Below are positions 17,410-24,827 of a stretch of DNA of 32,656 nt, in pieces; position 1 is the stretch's first letter; the number at the start of each line of letters is the position of its first letter. A program made the position numbers and the translations under genes. The DNA comes from an uncultured Opitutaceae bacterium (GTDB lineage: Bacteria > Verrucomicrobiota > Verrucomicrobiia > Opitutales > Opitutaceae): assembly GCA_903916755.1 (NCBI GenBank), contig CAIWXW010000157.1, positions 1 through 32,656 on the forward strand. Reading direction: 5' to 3'. A model generated the notes under the pieces. It made no database searches. It was not told where the DNA came from and saw nothing but the letters and a program-made list of their open reading frames with translations.

Positions 17410-19038
17410 ATGGTTCTTTTGAATATCCTGGGCGGCGTCGCCCTGATCCTCTTCGGCATCCGATTCCTGCGCAAGGGGTTGGAGCGAATGCTGGGTCATG
17501 GACTTCATGCCTGGCTCGAGCGGATGTCGCAGCGTTCGTGGACGACGGTCCTTTCCGGCGCGGCGATCGGCGCGGTGGCGCCCTCCTCGACCGCCCAGAC
17601 GCTCCTTTCGCTGCAATTCCTTAGCTCCTCCCAGATCCCGCCGGAGCGGGTCCTGGTCTTCCTGCTGGGGGCCAATATCGGCATCACGGCCATGGTGCAG
17701 CTGATCGCGCTGCACTTCTTCGACTATTACGCCGTTTTCCTGATCGTCGGTGTGATCGGGTTCCAGTTCTGCCGGGGCGAGACGATCCGCGGGATCGGCC
17801 AGTCGCTCCTGGGCCTGGGCTTCATCTACCTGGCGATGGCGATCATGAGCGACGCGGCGCGGGCTCTGACGCACAGCGCCGACTTCGAGACGGTCTTTGG
17901 CGTGCTCCTGCACCATCGGCTGCTGCTGCTCCTATTCTCCACGATCATGACCTTCGTGACGCAGAGTTCCACGGCCGCCATCGGCCTGGCGCTGGCCCTG
18001 GGCGAGGCGGGCGCGGGTTCCCTCGGGCTGCTGATTCCCGTCGTCCTGGGCGCCAATCTCGGCATCGGCTTCAATTCGCTGGTGGCGGGGTGGCCCACGC
18101 CGGCCGGTCGGCAATTGGCGTTCTCCAACCTGATCTTCAAGGGCGCGGCCATCCTGCTCTGCCTGGCCGGGTTCTCCTATCTCGAATCCTGGCTCGGCCA
18201 TTCCCCGGGCTCGATCACCCGCCAGGCCGCCAATTTTCACAGCCTCTTCAATATCGGCGTCGCGGCGGCGGGCCTGGCCTTCGGCGGGCTGGTGACCAAG
18301 CTGGTCCAGCGGGCGCCCCAGGGGGCGCCGGTGGGGATGCGGCCGGTCGCCACCCATCTGGATCCGGCCGCGCTGGCGAGCCCCGTATTCGCCCTGGCCA
18401 ATGCCGCCCGGGAGAGCCTGCGGCTGGCCGACGAGGTGAAGATCATGTTCGAAGGCTCCTGGCGGGCGATGATCGAGCACGATGTCGCGCTCGCCCGGGA
18501 GGTGCAGAAGCACGATGACCGGATCGACGACCTGCACACGGCGATCAAGATGTACCTGAGCCGAATCCCGACCGACGCCATGACGCCGCGGGACAGCCAG
18601 CTGCAATTCGGCCTGCTCAATTTCTGCAGCCAGCTCGAGTCGATCGGCGACATCATCGACAAGAACCTCTGCACCGCCCTGATCAAGCACGCCCACGACA
18701 AGATGGTGCTCCACCCGGACGACCGGGCCATCCTTCAGTCCCTCTACGAGAAGGTGCTGCGCCGGATGGACGCGGCCATCTCGGTCCTGGCCTCGCGCGA
18801 CCGCGCCCTGGCCAAGCAGTTCCTGGCCGACGGCGACCAGCTGAAGAACTGGTGCATCGAGGTGCAGAAGGTCCACTACCAGCGCCTGGTGGGCGCCGAC
18901 CCGGAGTCGGTGGCCTCCAGCCAGATCTTTCTCGACCTCATCAATGTGCTCCGCCGGATCAGCGGCCAGTTGAACACGATCGGCCACACCTTCGCTCTCG
19001 ATCCGGCCGAGGACCTGCCCGAGACTGCGGAAACCTGA
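17410..19038 (+). CDS. Na/Pi cotransporter family protein with PhoU-like C-terminal domain
   Basis: This 542-aa protein belongs to the NptA/YjbB type of sodium-phosphate cotransporters. The membrane part (about 1-310) is an inverted repeat with two signature loops: APSSTAQTLL (about 57-66) and TQSSTAAIGLALALG (about 178-192). The first loop has P where most members have QSS. GANIGIT and GANLGIGFNSLVAG accompany the two loops. The last 210 residues are hydrophilic helices of PhoU-like character (ANAARESLRLADEVKIMFEG, LESIGDIIDKNL). Phosphate import or export is likely; direction and regulation cannot be read from sequence. ribBX follows after 7 bases. Confidence 0.88.
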   Translation: MVLLNILGGVALILFGIRFLRKGLERMLGHGLHAWLERMSQRSWTTVLSGAAIGAVAPSSTAQTLLSLQFLSSSQIPPERVLVFLLGANIGITAMVQLIALHFFDYYAVFLIVGVIGFQFCRGETIRGIGQSLLGLGFIYLAMAIMSDAARALTHSADFETVFGVLLHHRLLLLLFSTIMTFVTQSSTAAIGLALALGEAGAGSLGLLIPVVLGANLGIGFNSLVAGWPTPAGRQLAFSNLIFKGAAILLCLAGFSYLESWLGHSPGSITRQAANFHSLFNIGVAAAGLAFGGLVTKLVQRAPQGAPVGMRPVATHLDPAALASPVFALANAARESLRLADEVKIMFEGSWRAMIEHDVALAREVQKHDDRIDDLHTAIKMYLSRIPTDAMTPRDSQLQFGLLNFCSQLESIGDIIDKNLCTALIKHAHDKMVLHPDDRAILQSLYEKVLRRMDAAISVLASRDRALAKQFLADGDQLKNWCIEVQKVHYQRLVGADPESVASSQIFLDLINVLRRISGQLNTIGHTFALDPAEDLPETAET

Positions 19039-19045
19039 ACCGACC

Positions 19046-20140
19046 ATGTCCGCCGCCCTGCCGTTTGACCCCATTGAAAGCGCGATCGCCGACGTCGCCG
19101 CGGGCAAGCTCGTCATCGTCACCGACGACGAGAACCGCGAGAACGAGGGCGACCTGATCATGTCCGCCTCGCGGGTCAACCCGGAGGCGATCAGCATGAT
19201 GATCCGCTATGGCAGCGGCATCGTCTGCGTGCCGACGGTGGAGCCGCAGCTGCGGCGGCTGGGCCTGGGGCCCATGGCGGTCAGCAACCGCGAGGCCCAC
19301 CGGACGGACTTCACGGTGAGCGTCGACGCGGCCGAGGGCATCACGAGCGGGATCAGCGCGAACGACCGCACCTGCACGATCCGGATCCTGGCCGATCCCG
19401 CCGCCCGGCCGGAGCAGCTCGTGCAGCCCGGCCACGTCTTTCCGCTGCGGGCCCGTCCCGGGGGGGTTTTGGAGCGCGCGGGGCACACTGAGGCCGCCGT
19501 CGATCTGGCGATCCTGGCCGGCCACGAGCCCGCGGGCGTCCTCTGCGAGCTGGTCAACGACAACGGCACCGTCCAGCGGATGCCGGAACTGATGGAATTT
19601 CGGCAGAAGTTCGGGCTGAAGCTGATCTCCATCGCCCAGCTGATCGAGCATCGCGCCCGCCGGGACCGGCTGGTCGTGCCGGTGGGCTCCCGGCCCTTCC
19701 CGTCGGAATTCGGGGAGTTCACCCTCCACGTCTTCCGCAGCGTCCTCGACCAGCGCCATCACATCGCGCTCACCATGGGGGACCTGGGCCCGGAGCCGAC
19801 CCTGGTCCGCGTGCAGTCCGAGAACACCCTGGGCGATGTCTTCCGCCTGCGCGGCCTCGACTCCCACCGCGTGCTCGAATCCTCCCTGGAGGCCGTGGCG
19901 CGCGCGGGCCGGGGCGTCGTCCTCTATCTCGAGCGGCCGGCCGGCGCCGCCGACCTCCTCCGCCACGTGGCCGCCCAGCCGAAGGCGGCTCCGCCCATCA
20001 ACTTCCGCGACTATGGCGTCGGCGCCCAGATCCTCGTGGCGCTCGGCCTGCGCAAGATCCGCCTCCTCAGCAACAATCCGCGCAAGGTCGTCGGGCTCGA
20101 CGGCCATGGCCTGGAGATCGTGGAGCAAATTTCCCTTTGA
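19046..20140 (+). CDS. ribB: 3,4-dihydroxy-2-butanone-4-phosphate synthase with degenerate GTP cyclohydrolase II domain (RibBX type)
   Basis: The first 205 residues are a complete RibB domain that makes 3,4-dihydroxy-2-butanone 4-phosphate from ribulose 5-phosphate for riboflavin. Seen motifs are DDENRENEGDLIMSA (27-41), PGGVLERAGHTEAAVDLAILAG and CELVNDNGT. The C-terminal half resembles RibA but lacks its catalytic features. Where GTP cyclohydrolase II has HSECLTGD and a CDC pair binding zinc, this protein reads QSENTLGDVFRLRGLDSHR (257-275), with all three cysteines missing, and the EGRGIGL segment is also gone. DYGVGAQIL and NNPRKVVGLDGHGLEIVE survive. This matches the RibBX variants described in Proteobacteria. 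A separate ribA should exist elsewhere. ribH follows after 7 bases. Confidence 0.92.
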   Translation: MSAALPFDPIESAIADVAAGKLVIVTDDENRENEGDLIMSASRVNPEAISMMIRYGSGIVCVPTVEPQLRRLGLGPMAVSNREAHRTDFTVSVDAAEGITSGISANDRTCTIRILADPAARPEQLVQPGHVFPLRARPGGVLERAGHTEAAVDLAILAGHEPAGVLCELVNDNGTVQRMPELMEFRQKFGLKLISIAQLIEHRARRDRLVVPVGSRPFPSEFGEFTLHVFRSVLDQRHHIALTMGDLGPEPTLVRVQSENTLGDVFRLRGLDSHRVLESSLEAVARAGRGVVLYLERPAGAADLLRHVAAQPKAAPPINFRDYGVGAQILVALGLRKIRLLSNNPRKVVGLDGHGLEIVEQISL

Positions 20141-20147
20141 CCGCCGC

Positions 20148-20627
20148 ATGAGCCTGCTCGCCCCCGCCTCCCTCGCCGTCTCCGGCGCCGCCCTCCGGGT
20201 CGGCATCGCCGCCGCCCGCTACAACGACCGCTTTGTCGAGCCGCTGCTCGCCCAGGTGGTCTCCGCCCTCCGCGCGGCCGGGGTCAGGGAGAAGGCCCTG
20301 ACCGTCCTGCGCGTCCCCGGCTCGAACGAGCTGCCGACCGCGGCGCAATGGCTCGCCGCCGGCCGGCCGCATGTCGTGATCGCCCTCGGGGTCATCATCC
20401 GCGGCGACACGATCCACTACGAGCTGATCTCCTACGCCTCGGCCCACGCGCTGCAGCGGGTGGCGCTCGACGCCCGGCTGCCGGTGATCAACGGCGTGAT
20501 CGCGGTGGAGAACGAAAAGCAGGCCGAGGACCGCTGCCTGGGCCGGATCAACCGCGGCGCCGAGTTCGCGCGCGCCGCCCTGGAGATGGCCGAATTGGGC
20601 CGCCGCCGGAAAAAGGGCCGCGCATGA
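20148..20627 (+). CDS. ribH: 6,7-dimethyl-8-ribityllumazine synthase
   Basis: Lumazine synthase (159 aa) condenses the RibB product with the pyrimidine intermediate of riboflavin synthesis. Motifs are ARYNDRF (23-29), VPGSNELP (56-63) and GVIIRGDTIHYELI (81-94), with the catalytic histidine at 90. NRGAEFARAALEM lies near the C-terminus. Most family members have VPGAxELP, so SNELP is a mild variation. The ATG at 20148 was preferred over the long upstream open frame, which overlaps ribBX. Its stop overlaps the nusB start (ATGA). Confidence 0.94.
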   Translation: MSLLAPASLAVSGAALRVGIAAARYNDRFVEPLLAQVVSALRAAGVREKALTVLRVPGSNELPTAAQWLAAGRPHVVIALGVIIRGDTIHYELISYASAHALQRVALDARLPVINGVIAVENEKQAEDRCLGRINRGAEFARAALEMAELGRRRKKGRA

Positions 20628-21070
20628 GCAAGGCGCAATTCCTCCTCCGGCGCGACGGCCGCGTCGCGGCCGTGCAGTACCTCTACGCCTGGAGCCTCAA
20701 CCGCCCCGACAACCTGGCGAACGACCTCGTGGTGTTCTTCTCCAGCCTGGAGCAGCCGCGCGAGCACTACGCCTTCGGCGAGGAGCTGATCCAGGGCGCG
20801 ATCGGGAAGGCGGACGAGATCGACGGCCGGATCCGCACCCTGGCCAAGAACTGGGAGTTCGACCGGATCGCCAAGATCGACCTGGCGATCATGCGGGTCG
20901 CGATCTACGAGATGCTCTACCGGAAGGACATTCCTCCGGTCGTCTCGATCAACGAGGCGATCGACCTCTCCAAGGAATTCTCCAATGCGGACGCGAAGCG
21001 GTTCATCAACGGCATCCTCGACCGGCTGAAGGACGACCTGGGCCGCGACGCGCGCAAGGCCACGGAGTAG
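20624..21070 (+). CDS. nusB: transcription antitermination factor NusB
   Basis: NusB (148 aa) binds boxA RNA with NusE/S10 and supports rRNA antitermination. The all-helical family pattern is present: RRDGRVAAVQYLYAW at the N-terminus, NWEFDRIAKIDLAIMRVAIYEML in the middle and PPVVSINEAIDLSKEFSNADAKRFINGILD at the end. It overlaps ribH by four bases; ribH-nusB is a common bacterial pair. ftsY starts seven bases downstream. Confidence 0.95.
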   Translation: MSKAQFLLRRDGRVAAVQYLYAWSLNRPDNLANDLVVFFSSLEQPREHYAFGEELIQGAIGKADEIDGRIRTLAKNWEFDRIAKIDLAIMRVAIYEMLYRKDIPPVVSINEAIDLSKEFSNADAKRFINGILDRLKDDLGRDARKATE

Positions 21071-21077
21071 GCGAGCC

Positions 21078-21998
21078 GTGGCGTCGTTCTTCCAGAAGTT
21101 CAAAAGCGGATTCGCGAAGACGGTCTCGGCGATTGCCGCCAAGACCGGCGGGCTGTTCGGCGGCCGGAAGATCGCGGCGGCTTCCCTCGAGGAGCTCGAG
21201 GAGGCGCTGTTTGCCGCCGACTTCGGGGTCGAGACGACGGCCGAGATCGTCGACGAGATCAAGACCGCCTACCGCAAGGACCCGGATCTCCGCGGCCGGC
21301 AGGCGGCGGAGATCGGGGCCGCGGTGCTGGAGCGGGTCCTGGAGGGCAGCGAGGGCCGGCTGGCTGCGGCGGCCGCGCCGCCGACCGTCATCTGCCTGGT
21401 GGGGGTCAACGGCTCGGGCAAGACCACGACCGCGGCCAAGCTGGCGTGGCGGCTCAAGCAGGAGGGCAAGACCACGGTCCTGGCGGCGGCGGACACGTTC
21501 CGCGCAGCGGCGGTCGAGCAACTCAAGGTCTGGGGCGCCCGCCTCGAGCTCGACGTCGTGGCCAGCCACAGCGGGGCGGACCCGGCGGCCGTGGCCTTCG
21601 ACGGCTGGCAGGCGGCCAAGGCCCGCGGGCGGGACTATCTGATCGTGGACACGGCGGGCCGGCTGCACACGAAGGACAACCTGATGGAGGAGTTGTCGAA
21701 GATCCGGCGCGTCCTGCGCAAAAACGATCCGACCGCTCCGCATCATTCCTGGCTCGTGGTCGACGGCTCGCTGGGGGGCAACTCGATCGAGCAGGCCAAG
21801 GTGTTTCACCAGAGCTTCGGCCTGACGGGCGTCATCGTGACGAAGCTCGACGGGACCAGCCGCGGCGGGGCGTTGGTCGGCATCTGGCGGCAGCTCAAGC
21901 TGCCGATCTGCTTCGTGGGCCTGGGCGAGCAGCCCGAGGACCTGCAGCCCTTCTCGGTGAAGGACTACGCGGAGGCCGTCTTCGGGCTGGGCGATTAG
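21078..21998 (+). CDS. ftsY: signal recognition particle receptor FtsY
   Basis: FtsY (306 aa) is the SRP receptor GTPase that delivers nascent membrane proteins to the translocon. It has the NG domain only; the acidic A domain of E. coli FtsY is replaced by a short N-terminus (MASFFQKFKSGFAKTVSAIA) that could form the membrane-binding amphipathic helix. GTPase motifs are GVNGSGKTT (109-117), DTFRAAAVEQL (139-149), DTAGR (191-195), TKLDGTSRGG (255-264) and GLGEQPEDLQPF (281-292). The closing-loop segment, usually DATTGQN, reads DGSLGGN here. It starts with GTG. Its stop overlaps the convergent glycosidase stop by four bases. Confidence 0.95.
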   Translation: MASFFQKFKSGFAKTVSAIAAKTGGLFGGRKIAAASLEELEEALFAADFGVETTAEIVDEIKTAYRKDPDLRGRQAAEIGAAVLERVLEGSEGRLAAAAAPPTVICLVGVNGSGKTTTAAKLAWRLKQEGKTTVLAAADTFRAAAVEQLKVWGARLELDVVASHSGADPAAVAFDGWQAAKARGRDYLIVDTAGRLHTKDNLMEELSKIRRVLRKNDPTAPHHSWLVVDGSLGGNSIEQAKVFHQSFGLTGVIVTKLDGTSRGGALVGIWRQLKLPICFVGLGEQPEDLQPFSVKDYAEAVFGLGD

Positions 21999-24775
21999 TC
22001 GCCCGCGTTGGTCAGGGTGATCGGGCCCATGAGGCCCGCGGGAATCGCGCGGATCTCGTTCATTTCCTGCGGCTGGAACCGCTCGCCGTACCGGGCGTTG
22101 AGCGCCTTGTAGTCGGGCAGGGGATGGGCGGCCATCTCGTTCAAGGCGAGGTTGGCGACCTCGATCCGGAGCTGGTTTTCGCCCACATGGAGGAAGGGGG
22201 CGAGGTTGAGCCGGTACGGCGCGCACCAGACTGAGCCAGCGCGGGCCCCGTTGACCGTGACGACGGCGGCCTCGCGGACGGGGGCGTCGAGCAGGGCCTG
22301 GAAGCGGTTGCGGCCGCGTCCGCTGGCGGCCGCCGCCTTGGCGGGCCCGAAATCGAGCCAGACCGGCTCGCCCGGGTTGAGCAAGGCGGCTGGAACCTCC
22401 ACCGACTTGTCATAGGTCGCGACTCCGGAGAAGTTTTTGGTCTCCGACGAGTCGGTCCAAGACGCGAGCGAGGCGACTGGCTTCGCCGGGCTTGAGCCGA
22501 AAGCGACGGTCCAGTCGTGGCTGAGATCGACGGTGACGCGGCGGCTCAGGATGTCGCCGCCCACATGGCCAAGGTCCACGCGTGCCTGATGGGGCGGGAA
22601 AACGAGGACACGGGAAGCATAGGGGGCCAATTCAAGACGGACCGTTTCCGAAGAGGGAGATCTCCCGGCCACCGCGGCGTACGCCATCTTCCCGGTCATG
22701 GGATCCCACCATTGGGGATAGCCGTCGGTCGATACCCGAAAGGTGGCCCGCGTCCTGACCGGGGTATTGCCCGTGTTGGCGACGAAATAAGCCTCGGTGT
22801 CGCCGATGTGCCGATGGACGAAACCGACGTCCGGCGCCGGCGAGGAGAAGGCCACGTCGGGCGCCAGCCGCTTGGCCAGCGCCGCGCCGGTTTGCGCTTC
22901 GAGCGGCAGGAAGATGCCGGGGGCGCCGGGACCGGTGAACAGCCGCTGCACGATCGCGCGGACCTCCGCCTGGTCCGCATCCGTGGCGGTGAAGCCCGGG
23001 GCGAGCGCGGGCAGCCGGCGGGTCGCGATGAGGATGCCACCCTGGTTGGCGAAAGTCTCGAGTTGCCGCAGCGTGGCGAGCGGCATTCGCTCCACCCCGG
23101 CCAGAATCACGACCTTGTAACGGAGGTCGCCAAAGGCGAGGGCCCCGCCGTCCACCCGGCCGCGCTTCGCCAGGAGGACATCGTCGAAGAAATCCAGATC
23201 GTACCCGGCGCCCAGGATGGCGGGGATGATTTCCGTGCCGAGGCCCTGGCTGACCAGGGCGCTCAGGGCGACGTGGCCGGCGCTAAACCGCGACCAGGCG
23301 TCGTCCTCGCCGAGGTAGAGCGCGACGTCATTGGCGGGCTGGCCCTGCCGCAGGATGAAGCTCACGCGCTGCAGGTAGGCGGTGACGTCCGGCATCACGA
23401 TCCACCACGGGTTCTTCTCGTCGAACACCGCGGAGGCATAGAACCGCCAGCCCGGGTAGGGGACGCCCTCGGCGGTGTAGGGCCAGCCGTGCCCGATCAA
23501 TTGGTTGCTGCCCTGGAGGAAGTAGGTGTCCGCCGCCGCCTTCATGTCGAGCGGGGTGGCGCGGAAGACCGGCGAATGCAGCCAGGTCCAGGTCTCCGAC
23601 GAGGTGACCGGGCGGCCCAGCAGATGGCTGGCGGAGGCGGCCCAGCGCGCGGTCCGGAAACCCTTCCAGCCGTCCCCCTCGCCCTCGGGCAGGGCGGCGT
23701 CCAGGTAGCTGAAGAGGGCGGCGGGGGGCGTGCCGTAGGCCTGGATCCGGAAACGGGTGCCGTGCGCGGCCGCCCAGGTCTGGATCGGAGCGATGAAGTG
23801 ATCATCGAAGACTTCGGTCAGCGTCTGTCCCCAGTCGTGGCGGATGTCCGCCGTCTTTGGGCCATTCTCGCCGATGAGCGCCGGCAGGTAGGGTGTCAGG
23901 TCGTAGCCGCGCCGCCGCTTGAATTCCGCCAGGAGGGCGGGGGTCCAGTCGGTGTTGAAGACCTCAAGGCTGTCGCAGAAGACTGAATACGGAACATTGG
24001 GCCCGAAGGCCGCCAGTTCCGGCTGCGCCACCGTCCGGATGAATTTGCCGACGGCATCGGCATCATAGTGGTCGAGGACGTTGCCCTCGGCGCCCACGGA
24101 CGCGCGCTTCACCTTCATGCCGGTCCGGCTGGAAATGAAGAAGACGACGGGCGCCGGCCCCTTGATCGCGTTGGGCAGCCACGCCGCCTGGCCGCGGATT
24201 GCCATCGGCTGGTGGAAGTCGCGGTAGGCGTCGGTCACCGCCTGGGCGCCCGGCGCCGGCCCCATGAAGGCCGCTAGCAGGCTTTCGCCGGCGCGCAGCG
24301 TGGGCAGCGGCACGGAGGCCTCACCGGGGGCGACGGAGGTGTTCTGGACCCTCAGGGCGCCGGCCCCCTCCGCCGCGGAAAACATCGGGCCGCCATAGGG
24401 CCAGCCGCTGCCCAGAGTCAGGTCCATCCGCAGGTCCAGCTCCTTCGCCTTCAGCGAGGCGAACCGGAGCATGTCGAGAAACTCGGGCGAAAGGAACCGG
24501 AGGTTCTTCAGCCCCGGCTGCTCGCCGTCGAGGGCCAGCGGATAGACGGGGTTGACCTCGAAACCCCCGAAGCCGCCGGCCTTCATCAGCCGCATCTCCC
24601 GCTCGATCTCGGGCTTGGTCACCGCCGCTCCGAACCACCACCAGCGCATCATGACACGGCTGTCGTCGGGCGGCTGGGCGAAGGCGCGCTGGAGCGACGC
24701 CGAATCGCCCCGGGCCGGGGCGATCAGCGCGAAAACCAGGGAGAGCAGGGGCAGGGCGCGGGCGGGGTGGGCCAT
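21995..24775 (-). CDS. secreted glycoside hydrolase, GH106 alpha-L-rhamnosidase-like
   Basis: This 926-aa protein has a signal peptide (MAHPARALPLLSLVFALIAPARG). The N-terminal catalytic region carries the GH106 pattern: PPDDSRVMMRWWWFGAAVTKPEIEREM, then GGFGGFEVNPVYPLALDG and LTLGSGWPYGGP. The last 200 residues form a beta-sandwich of the GH2 sugar-binding type (VDLSHDWTVAFG, KNFSGVATYDKSVEV, VTVNGARAGSVWCAPYRLNL). The likely substrate is alpha-L-rhamnose in plant or algal polysaccharide such as pectin; catalytic acids were not assigned. A short insertion (AAAASGRGRNRFQALL) interrupts the C-terminal domain. It lies 52 bases after the TonB receptor and is probably co-transcribed with it. Confidence 0.83.
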   Translation of the reverse strand: MAHPARALPLLSLVFALIAPARGDSASLQRAFAQPPDDSRVMMRWWWFGAAVTKPEIEREMRLMKAGGFGGFEVNPVYPLALDGEQPGLKNLRFLSPEFLDMLRFASLKAKELDLRMDLTLGSGWPYGGPMFSAAEGAGALRVQNTSVAPGEASVPLPTLRAGESLLAAFMGPAPGAQAVTDAYRDFHQPMAIRGQAAWLPNAIKGPAPVVFFISSRTGMKVKRASVGAEGNVLDHYDADAVGKFIRTVAQPELAAFGPNVPYSVFCDSLEVFNTDWTPALLAEFKRRRGYDLTPYLPALIGENGPKTADIRHDWGQTLTEVFDDHFIAPIQTWAAAHGTRFRIQAYGTPPAALFSYLDAALPEGEGDGWKGFRTARWAASASHLLGRPVTSSETWTWLHSPVFRATPLDMKAAADTYFLQGSNQLIGHGWPYTAEGVPYPGWRFYASAVFDEKNPWWIVMPDVTAYLQRVSFILRQGQPANDVALYLGEDDAWSRFSAGHVALSALVSQGLGTEIIPAILGAGYDLDFFDDVLLAKRGRVDGGALAFGDLRYKVVILAGVERMPLATLRQLETFANQGGILIATRRLPALAPGFTATDADQAEVRAIVQRLFTGPGAPGIFLPLEAQTGAALAKRLAPDVAFSSPAPDVGFVHRHIGDTEAYFVANTGNTPVRTRATFRVSTDGYPQWWDPMTGKMAYAAVAGRSPSSETVRLELAPYASRVLVFPPHQARVDLGHVGGDILSRRVTVDLSHDWTVAFGSSPAKPVASLASWTDSSETKNFSGVATYDKSVEVPAALLNPGEPVWLDFGPAKAAAASGRGRNRFQALLDAPVREAAVVTVNGARAGSVWCAPYRLNLAPFLHVGENQLRIEVANLALNEMAAHPLPDYKALNARYGERFQPQEMNEIRAIPAGLMGPITLTNAGD

Positions 24776-24827
24776 GGGGTAGGGTATGGCCAGCTAGACG
24801 TCCGGAGCCAAGGGCCGTTGCGCGGTT

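Noticed and set aside
21995-21998. Four-base overlap of the ftsY and glycosidase stops as a sign of assembly error
   Set aside because: Both proteins end in family-typical places, so the overlap is ordinary compaction.
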